NCBI GenBank assembly: GCA_934047225.1 | Contig: OW203993.1 | Span: 28,596,069-28,660,068 of the forward strand | Direction of reading: 5' to 3' | DNA length: 64,000 nucleotides | DNA from: Ypsolopha sequella | Taxonomy: Eukaryota; Arthropoda; Insecta; Lepidoptera; Ypsolophidae | Part shown: positions 56,411-64,000 of the stretch, one piece after another | How the letters are laid out: the number at the start of each line of letters is the position of its first letter | Position numbering within the stretch: position 1 is the stretch's first letter | Notes under the pieces: generated by a model | The model's input: only the letters and a program-made list of their open reading frames with translations | Databases searched by the model: none | What the model was told of the DNA's origin: nothing | Made by a program: the position numbers and the translations under genes

Positions 56411-56668
56411 TATGTAAAAACACAAACTTTGGGAAAGGGTAAAAAAACAAGTTCCTTAGCTTTACTTATACTTTTATTTTAGCTGATAAAACTAGCAAGC
56501 TAATGGTTTTAAATGTTATGGATTCCGAATATATTCATTAACCAAATAAGATGACATCTTTTTTTTCTATTTGATACGTAATGATCTGACAAATATTTCA
56601 TTATCTCACTTTGAGTCCTAGTAGGTAGTCAGTGATTTACGACCTCTGTATAATCTCATTACATCCCA

Positions 56669-56977
56669 TCCCACTAATATTATAAATGCGAAAGTTTGGA
56701 TGGATGGATGTTTGTTACTTCTTCACGCCGTAACTACTTAACCGATTGAGCTGAAACTTGGAACAAATGTAGTTCTAGACCTGGAATAGGACATAGGTTA
56801 CTTTTTGTCTCATAAATCAGTTCCCATGGGAACAAGAAATAGTGTTGTTGAGAGACGCGGTTCGGCCTTCAGTCTCTCGTAACATACTATACTAGGGGAT
56901 TAAAGCAGTTATCAAAGACCTCCAAAGAAAAATACAAAAACTTAATCAACGTGGGCGGAGCCGCGGGCAAATGCTAG
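56669..56977 (+). mobile_element. Non-autonomous Helitron, 309 bp
   Basis: Starts TCCCACTAATATTATAAATG after an A at 56668 and ends CTAG before a T at 56978, the A/T insertion and TC...CTRR termini that define Helitrons. The short palindrome GCGGAGCCGC lies about a dozen bases before the CTAG end, as expected for the 3-prime hairpin. The sequence style (ATGCGAAAGTTTGGATGGAT) is very common in Lepidoptera. No coding capacity and no target duplication. Confidence 0.85.
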
Positions 56978-59231
56978 TGACACATGAATCAACGGCCTAC
57001 CTAAGAGCGTTTTTATGCTACACTACTTTATACACAACGCTACTTCAAAACAGTCATGAACGTGCACTTATACTGTCTATTCCAATAACATAACAAGTAA
57101 AACAAACGCTTCACATCCTATATTGGCTGTACGCTCAACACTGGTAATTGGAACAATAGTATTATGATATTGTATATGAGGTTCAACCGTTGTTAACGAA
57201 TTATTATTGTCGTAGTTACTAGCGATTCAAATTTGACGGTATTTTGTAATATCATTACATGAAAGTTCGACCACTGTACTTTACTGTAGTTTAATTGTTT
57301 AATCAACGAGCAAATAGACGTTTTCCGTCAATAAAAAAATATCTTTCGTGGATTTGCTCAGACACCTGGCTATCAAAACCAAGTGCTCATTTATCACGTG
57401 ACCTCCAGCTTCTGTCCCAAATACCAGCTCCGGTACACAAAATGAGAGTCGAATCCGGCAACTAAGGCGACTGCCCAACTCTAGTTTGCTCGTTGAACAA
57501 GCATTTGAGACTCTTACAGCGCGTTCCGAATGACGACTAAATCGATTTTATCGCGTCAACGGTCATTGCGAGTAAGTGTTAGCGCGATAACGATAGCCCT
57601 ACAGTGATCGTTATGACGTCATAGATGACATGAACGACGACATGTTGTGCTATCATCGCCCATGATTCAGAGCGTTTGCACCACGGAACACTTTTACCAG
57701 GAGAAGAATGAAAACTCAGTAGAAAAAAAAAGCGACAATATTTCTTTACTGCTAGCGCCATCTATGGAATGCCCATTATAAACCTTCATAGTTATCCATA
57801 TATATATAGGTATACATACATATACATGTATTTATGAGCGGAATTCAAATATTGCTTGTTTGAACAGGGATCATTACTTAATCTATTATATTTTATGATC
57901 GTTGGGAACTTTTACTAAAGGTACAATTTCATATCTTTAACAAAGATTATTTTTAAAAGCGATCATAAAATATAATAAACCGAGTTTCTTAGAAACTTAC
58001 ATTGAAAAGCTTTAATTTACACTCCATGTTTATTATTAAGTTAAATTTTACAGTTTTTAAAAATTACACTTTTCAAATTGTGTGAAGACAGGTTATTCTG
58101 ACAAATATCGTGGTAAACTGGAGACATAAATCATGGATTTAACAAATTTTTGGTGTAGCACCCTTAAGCCAACGCAGGCTGATACAATTTTAAATAGAAT
58201 CACATAAAACATATTATTTAGAGTGCATTACAAGCTAGTGAAGCCAGCAAGATCAATTTGAACCAAATTCCAAGGAAGAAAAGTATTTTCCAAAAATTTC
58301 TGCAACCGTATTCGTATTCTTTGTACCTGGACAAGGAAATCGGTACAATTTCAAGCCGGGATCGGTGTCCAGTGTACGCCCGTACTTTGAACACTTTCTT
58401 TTTCCTCCTTCATCTTGATTATTTGTTGTGAAAACAATAAAGAACTCAATTTCAAAATAAAAAGCTGTTTATAAAAAATGTCGTCTTTTCTTCGTATGAC
58501 ATTTCTTTTTTTTGTTTTTAACAGCGCTGGAAACCACTCCTTCGGAGCCAAAAGACACAAAAATAGTTCACATAATATGTTATAATATTATATAGTATAT
58601 TTTAATTGACATAAAATACTATTCTTAAAATGACTTTATTAAATAAAAATAATCTAAACTAAAATATTTTTATCAGGTTAGGTGAGTGTTACCATAAAAT
58701 TGTGAAATGTACAAAAGTGGGAACATTCTGGCCTGCCCTCGCCACCTGATTGGTTAATAGCTTTGTCGCCGCTAGTTCTAGGACAGTTGATCAGGGCTGG
58801 TTTGCACTCTGAACGATCTATGAAAAGTGACTGCCTGCAGACGGCAATTTAAATAATAGGTTATTCGGAGTATAAGAATTAATTATTAAACCATGATTCA
58901 AAAATTGAAATTAGAGAAAATCACTTCTTGGACCTAGTAAAGTATATCCCTTCTGTATTCACGGAACGTTAAGAAATTTCTACAAATTCTGTCACTTTTA
59001 AGTGTCAACGTTTATGTCGCGTTCAAAAGCGTTTCGAATGAATCTTAATACGATTAAGCAGTAATGGACGCAATTGTCCATTCGGAACGACTTTATCAGC
59101 GTAAGAAGTTTGATGGTAGTGCTGGCACTATTATCGTCATGTGAAACGCGCTGTTACACGGTCGGCTGTCTGTGTCTATGGAATGGAATTAAAAAACGAA
59201 ATTTTGACATTTGTGTGACAACACGTCGAAA
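56978..59231. other. Intergenic, ArfGAP 5-prime flank, no gene
   Basis: 57884-57901 (TATTATATTTTATGATCG) and 57960-57977 form an 18-bp perfect inverted repeat with 58 bp between. A CCAAT-type word (GATTGGTTA) occurs near 58749. The stretch just before the ArfGAP ATG (59100-59231) is likely its 5-prime UTR. No other structure is recognised. Confidence 0.45.
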
Positions 59232-59306
59232 ATGGCTGACACGGGGCCGAGCAAAACCGATATTGAAGCGATTTTTCAAAGATTACGTTCGATTTCTTCT
59301 AATAAA
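59232..59306 (+). CDS. ArfGAP3: ArfGAP coding exon 1
   Basis: ATG in CGAAAATGG; encodes [20 protein letters not shown] and ISSNK, donor GTACGT. It corresponds to the helix before the zinc finger. Confidence 0.92.
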
Positions 59307-62233
59307 GTACGTACTTTCCGTCAGAAACGGCAGTGGTGGTCTTGTTCTAAGTGATGGGTTTAACGAGTACGGTGTCTGCAGGTATGTTTCGACTGCAATG
59401 CGAAGAACCCTACGTGGTCGTCTGTGACGTACGGAGTTTTCATCTGCCTGGACTGCTCGGCGGTGCACCGGTCGCTGGGCGTGCACCTCACCTTCGTACG
59501 CTCCACGCAGCTCGACACCAACTGGACCTGGAAGCAGCTGCGTAACATGCAGCTGGGCGGGAACGCTAATGCCGTACGTGACTCTCTGTCCCCACTGGTC
59601 GCTGACGACACCATCTACCTCCGCTACACGTCACAGCGAGGTTGGGGTGTAGATAAGGGGGCACTGTGCCCCCTCATTGACACTCTGACTCAGCACTCAC
59701 TCAGATTACTGCCACTGCTTTGGCTCTTGTTGAACTAAAGCTACTAACATGTTAAAAATGAGGGATCACTTCGTTAAGCTGTTTTGGTATTTATATTGTG
59801 CGCCCTTTATTTAATTGTAAAGAGGTGTGAAATCTATTGATTGCTGGCTATCTCTTTTCTTAACAAAGTACTTTTCTTTTTCTGCAGAAATACATAGTTT
59901 TTGTGAAAATTAATAATGAAAATTAGAAAATATCTGTATATGAAACGTAATTTTGTACTAAAAATTATAGTGAATTTATTGTTACGAAACATCAAATAAC
60001 CCATACACAAGCAATATTATTAGAGATTGTCAATATTATTGACATTTTTGATACATTTGCGCTCAAAAAGTGTCCAAAATGGCCGTGCCATGCTAAGATT
60101 CCTATTCCTGTACTGGTAGGTTCAAACTGTTCAAATACTGACTAAGTGCATCCCAAGTCTTGTGGCTACTACCCCTAGAGTGCATATAAAAAGCCAGAGG
60201 CGCTGGGGAGGGTAACCCCTCGCCTGCTGTAAAATTGCAGGCAGCCCAGTGAGCCGGAGCGGCTGAGGCTGGTCCCCAAAGGTGATTAATAATCCGAAGC
60301 TGCGGAAGTGAGCATGGGTGCCTGCATTTTGTTACACAAGGGTAAAGGGGCTGCACTTCCCGCAGCACAAAAGCTGATGCAGAAGTGAATTTATGTCAAA
60401 AAAATTACTTTTGTGCTGATAGGTTCAAAAGGTCCTTTAATCGGCTTCTGCACTGGTAGGTTCAAATGGTTCAAAGATCGACTCTTAGAACCCAACTTGA
60501 ATTTGTGGGAGAATTGGCCAAGTTAGTAAACTATGGGTAGAAACTACTCTAAAGAACAGGTGTCTCAATATTTTGGTTATAATATCTCGGAAACCATGGG
60601 CTTGCTTCAACGAAGGGGACCCGTTTAGTTTTACAAAATAATGTAAATATAACCTCAAATTTTAACAAAATTAAAAAAATATTTCTCCAAAATTATATGT
60701 TTCCACACAAAGAAATTATACAAGACGAATAGGGGAGCCCCTCCTCCCCCCACGCCTCCCTTACCCCCAAATTAAGGGTGCATGATTAAAATAAAAACCA
60801 GTTAAGTTTGCTGTATAATACTTTCAAGAACTATCTTTAATTTTTTTTTCTTTATTGAGGTATCAAATGGTCACAATAACATGAAGTAGTTTTTCGAAAC
60901 ACATCAACACATGAATAAACCCAAAGTACCATAAAATTAATTAAACACAAATAAAGAAATAACACAAGAACTTAACATAATAAAATAATAACATACTTGA
61001 AAAGTATACACTAAAAACAATAATAAAATGCATTTTAAAACAAATAAGATACGGTTTATTGTCGCTGCGTCTGCAATGTCTTAGATAGGCACAACTCATA
61101 CACCGAAACACTTAGCAGTAAATGTATTTTTTCTATATTCTGATTGTGGCAGGATATCATCAGACAGGTTTGTTGCACATCAGCATCTTTCCCATTCAGT
61201 AATAGACTCACAACACAAGTGATGTTAAGGGGGCAGACCCCCGGTTTCTGAAAGGCCAATCAAAGTTAACAGTAGATTAAAAAAACTTTAAACGCAAATA
61301 ACGGTGAAAATAAAGCATATATGAAGTCTGAATAGTGATGAATCAATAATTAACTTAGTTAATTTTTGATTTCAATGTAAAATTCCCACTTTTTCTGGCT
61401 TAATCCGCAGATAATTATTTTTTAATCTACTGTTAACATTGATTGGCCTTTCAGAAACCGGGGGAGAGTCTGATTCTTGAAAACTATTACCTTTTTTGCA
61501 GGATGAATAGTAACAAGATCTTATAATGTCGTTGATATGCATGACATATACATAGTCCTGCATAAGTTCTGTCTTTGTCTAGCTTTTGAAATCAATTTTT
61601 GAATAAAAACATGGGAAATAAATTATTTAAGAAAGGGTTAAAACTGAAAAAATGTGTTCATTAGCTCATGGAGTCTACAATTAGCCCCCCTTGCAGCATG
61701 ATCGAGAAAAAATCTTTAACCTCGGGTTAACTAACCCGAGATTTTGATTGGTGCAAGAGAACTTTTTCTTAACCCTCTATTTTTTGACTTAACCCGAGTT
61801 AAAGTCGAGTTAAGAACATGCTGCAAGTGGGCCTTAGATGGAGTTGAACACTGTGTGAGGCCAACACAGATAAGTGGATAAAGTAGACAAAATCTAATTT
61901 AACATGTTGATGGACAGTACCGCCCACAGGCGTCATGGTGAATTCCGGAGTATGCCTAGTATTTTTTCGCGTTTCGCCTGAAGGTCATTAAACATTGTTC
62001 CTGATTGCTAGCCTAGTATCCAGTATGAATTTGTGCGGTTGATTAAATTTCACCTTATATATACATCTCGAACATGCAAAAAAAATGTTGGTGCTTTACA
62101 GACACAGTTCTTCCGCACTCATGGCCTGAACACTGAGGATGCTCGTCAGAAGTACAGTTCTCGAGTGGCCACCATGTACAAGGACAAGTTGGCGCAGCTC
62201 TCGGAGCAAGCCATGAGGACGTATGGGACCAAG
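59232..62233 (+). CDS. ArfGAP3: ArfGAP2/3-type ADP-ribosylation factor GTPase-activating protein, first three coding exons, partial
   Basis: Exons 59232-59306, 59382-59573 and 62102-62233 (25, 64 and 44 codons, all phase 0) with GT/AG introns of 75 and 2528 bp. They encode residues 1-133. Residues 27-50 hold the ArfGAP zinc finger C-x2-C-x16-C-x2-C ([11 protein letters not shown] to CLDC), followed by [20 protein letters not shown] with R55 as the predicted catalytic arginine finger and the LGGNANA motif. Exon 3 (FFRTHG, then a Lys/Arg-rich helix) completes the GAP domain. The protein would stimulate GTP hydrolysis by Arf1 on Golgi/COPI membranes (family knowledge). [11 protein letters not shown] and QLGGNANA favour the ArfGAP2/3 subfamily over ArfGAP1. 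The C-terminal COPI-binding part must lie right of 64000. High confidence for the family; subfamily moderate-to-high. Confidence 0.93.
59382..59573 (+). CDS. ArfGAP3: ArfGAP coding exon 2 (zinc finger)
   Basis: Acceptor TGTCTGCAG, donor GTACGT after LGGNANA. The open frame continues into the intron as a longer ORF, which is an artefact; the family breaks here to continue with a TQFFR-like segment. Confidence 0.95.
59574..61234. other. ArfGAP intron 2, first part: no gene; three related short direct repeats
   Basis: CTGGTAGGTTCAAACTGTTC (60114), CTGATAGGTTCAAAAGGTCC (60417) and CTGGTAGGTTCAAATGGTTC (60453) are diverged direct repeats around a GC-richer 300-bp block. 60838-61070 looks like an antisense LINE 3-prime UTR. 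No exon. Confidence 0.45.
61235..61471. mobile_element. MITE with about 50-bp terminal inverted repeats
   Basis: AGACCCCCGGTTTCTGAAAG...AACAGTAGATTAAAAAA on the left returns inverted on the right (TTTTTTAATCTACTGTTAAC...CTTTCAGAAACCGGGGGAGA) with a small indel and one substitution. 237 bp, AT-rich centre, no ORF. Confidence 0.82.
61690..61827. mobile_element. Small MITE with CTTGCAGCATG ends
   Basis: CTTGCAGCATG (61690-61700) and CATGCTGCAAG (61817-61827) are perfect inverted ends; inside are TTAACCTCGGGTTAACTAAC and TTAACCCGAGTTAAAG, which can pair further. 138 bp, no ORF. Confidence 0.7.
62102..62233 (+). CDS. ArfGAP3: ArfGAP coding exon 3
   Basis: Acceptor GTGCTTTACAG, donor GTACCT. Encodes [20 protein letters not shown] and a Lys/Arg-rich segment ending YGTK, which matches the FFRQHGC...KYNSRAA...LY-type end of ArfGAP2/3 GAP domains. 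Confidence 0.93.
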
Positions 62234-62455
62234 GTACCTACCATCAACTATTTTATTTATTTTTAATTTATTTATTGTTTAGTTAAATAAAACTACTGTT
62301 TTACAGATAAATCCTATTACGCTATACATTTCAATTATTTTAACTCTCAGTAATTGTAAAAAATAATTATTATTAAATAAACAAGTCATAATAACAATAT
62401 AAAATAAATTAAACAATGCTACTATTGCTTGGAACCATTCACGAAAAACATACAT

Positions 62456-63480
62456 ACATACATATACTCACGCCTGTCTCCTAGAGGGGTAGGCAGAGAC
62501 TACTTCCATCTGCTACGATCCTGACACCTCTCGCCTCTTCCACATCCATCGATCTCATAGCCATACAAGCTCTTTTATTCCGGGTACTATTGACATTGCC
62601 CTTCTTCAATATTTCGCCAATTTGGTCAGCATACATCCTTCTAGGGCGGCCTGGTAGAGCTCTACCTTCGACTCACGCACCATAATTTGCTTTCGTCACT
62701 CTGCTTTCATTCATCCTCTTTACATATCCATACCAACGAAGCATTCCTTTTTCTATTCTAATTACTACATCTACTTTCAGGCTGCATTAATCCCATATGT
62801 CGATATTTTTCACTCTATCATTCAATGTTAAGGCGATACGTAAAAGATTTAGTGTCCCTGTTACTCCATATGCGAAAAAACCCTCAGTGCGAGTGAGACG
62901 GATTCTTGGAAAAGTAGCAAAAAGTCGGTTTTATATTAATATAAAATGTACTTAAGCTATTTTGTCAAAAAGATTTTCAAGGAGACTTTACAAATACATA
63001 ATATCCACATTTTGAATGCAATTTCACAATGAAATTAATTAGGATTTCAGAATTACAGGAAAAAAAAAACGATTTAGAGGTCTTTTCGGAATTAAATTCT
63101 ACCGAGAAAATTTCATCCAATCGCGTTTTCCTTCAGTAACAATCTTAATCAAATACTCAATAAACATTTACCCAAAAATGAAATACTTAGATGACGTTGT
63201 AGTGGAGTAAATGGATTCGAAAAAACTCCATATTTTTTTTGGTATCGCCTTCAACCACACATACTACGTAGGGAACGCATGTCCACTGCATTCAGTCTAC
63301 TTTGATGTTTATCTTGCCATACCCAACATTCACTACCATACATAAGTGTAGGAGCCAACACTCCATTATGAATCGCCAATCGTGCCTTTGTCGTCACATT
63401 TTGGCTGCCCATAAAAGAGTATAGGGCTCCATTATTTCCCGCATTACCGTCACACTTTCCACTCTTCTTTCAATTTCACC
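62456..63480 (-). pseudogene. RTE-like LINE 3-prime end, minus strand, interrupted by a MITE
   Basis: Minus-strand codons at 63250-63430 give GNNGALYSFMGSQNVTTKAR, then TLMYGSECWVWQDKHQSRLN and AVDMRSLRSMCG. After the MITE they continue with remnants of the WFGHVERMNESR-type block, and RACMAMRSMDVEEARGV at 62510-62585. The 3-prime tail is an (ATGT)n microsatellite (complement of CATACATACATACATA at 62450-62465), usual for RTE elements. Same family as the remnant at 31721-33235. Several frame breaks. Confidence 0.85.
62830..63251. mobile_element. MITE inside the RTE-like remnant
   Basis: AAGGCGATAC at 62830-62839 and GTATCGCCTT at 63242-63251 are perfect 10-bp inverted ends of a 422-bp AT-rich insert that divides the RTE reading between SMCG and the next block. 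No ORF and no unambiguous target duplication. Confidence 0.75.
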
Positions 63481-63787
63481 GTCACACGAAAAACATTCAT
63501 CAAACTATCAAAAAGATCAGTTCTTCGATTAGAAAAAAGATTACACTTTGGTTTTGCTGACAATATGTTGTGTGTTAGGCTCTCGATGGCGGCGGCACCT
63601 ACCTTCTAGAATACATACTGAAACTGTTTAATCATTTTATATTACTTAGAAAATCCTTTTATCTTCACACTCAATGTCATGTCATTACTTTTAGCGTTGG
63701 GTGAGTAATATATCTATAAGTGTCTGTATTATATCTTTAGGGCTTATAAGGGATTTTGAAATCAGTGATTAGAAAAATACAGTGTAT

Positions 63788-64000
63788 AAGTGGTCTCTTA
63801 CCAAAGGCTTGATCCGCCGATTTAAGGTCGCTCAACGAGCTATAGAGCGGGCTATGCTTGGGATATCTCTGATGGATAAAATCCGAAACGAAGATATCCG
63901 TCAGAGATCGAAGGTGACCGACATAGCCTGCCGAATCAGTAAGTTGAAGTGGCAGTGGACTGGCCATATTTGTCGCCGACGTGATAACCGTTGGGGACGG
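63788..64000 (+). pseudogene. RTE endonuclease-reverse transcriptase C-terminus, cut by the window edge
   Basis: An open plus-strand frame gives KWSLTKGLIRRFKVAQRAIE, RAMLGISLMDKIRNEDIRQR, VTDIACRISKLKWQWTGHIC and RRRDNRWGR, the characteristic end of lepidopteran RTE elements (LKWQWAGHIARR-type). It belongs to a different RTE subfamily from the other remnants in the window. It lies in an ArfGAP intron and continues beyond 64000. Confidence 0.88.

Noticed and set aside
59424..59738. 104-codon ORF continuing past ArfGAP exon 2
   Set aside because: The ArfGAP family motif ends at NANA with a GTACGT donor and resumes in exon 3; the extension is intronic.
60111..60480. tRNA-like or SINE promoter (GGTTCAAA box) in the ArfGAP intron
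   Set aside because: The motif resembles an internal B box only in part, no A box lies at a suitable distance, and no cloverleaf can be drawn. Left as short direct repeats.

Overview
The window looks like part of an insect chromosome, most likely from a moth or butterfly (Lepidoptera). The evidence is two conserved animal genes with ordinary spliceosomal introns, AT-rich non-coding DNA, and repeat families I recognise from lepidopteran genomes: RTE-type non-LTR remnants, short hairpin-bearing LINE 3-prime ends and a small Helitron ending in CTAG. The species cannot be named from this sequence.

Host genes. There are two, both incomplete and arranged divergently. On the minus strand the first four coding exons of a TIF1/TRIM33-type gene (Drosophila bonus family) lie at 47163-47023, 38931-38691, 38252-38136 and 35025-34890. 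They encode an acidic N-terminus, a RING finger and the first B-box; splice phases match throughout. The other exons (B-box 2, coiled coil, PHD, bromodomain) are not visible, so they should lie left of base 1. On the plus strand the first three coding exons of an ArfGAP2/3-type Arf GTPase-activating protein lie at 59232-59306, 59382-59573 and 62102-62233; the gene runs past the right edge.

Layout. (1) 1-31162 is almost entirely a CpG-rich 95-bp satellite, about 221 monomers with no length variant, cut by two insertions. One is a 9-kb Gypsy element (647-9637), itself interrupted by a 3-kb, internally deleted BEL/Pao element (5654-8660). The other is a 5-prime-truncated LINE (17124-18265). On the current reading the satellite lies in a TIF1 intron longer than 34.8 kb. 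(2) 31163-34889 is layered non-LTR debris and a 260-bp foldback element. (3) 34890-47163 is the TIF1 5-prime part, with MITEs and two short tandem arrays (105-bp and 60-bp periods) in its introns. (4) 47656-53748 is an apparently intact, young Gypsy element with one 1801-codon gag-pol ORF and matching LTRs; it sits about 0.5 kb upstream of the TIF1 start codon. (5) 53753-59231 is intergenic, with a Helitron and LINE tails. (6) 59232-64000 is the ArfGAP 5-prime part with MITEs and RTE fragments in its introns.

Most notable: the satellite. Its monomers differ mainly at two sites 3 bp apart, form local haplotype blocks, and at the right edge change into ordered trimers and then dimers, which looks like a higher-order repeat caught while forming. 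No prokaryotic-type system, CRISPR array, tRNA or rRNA was seen.
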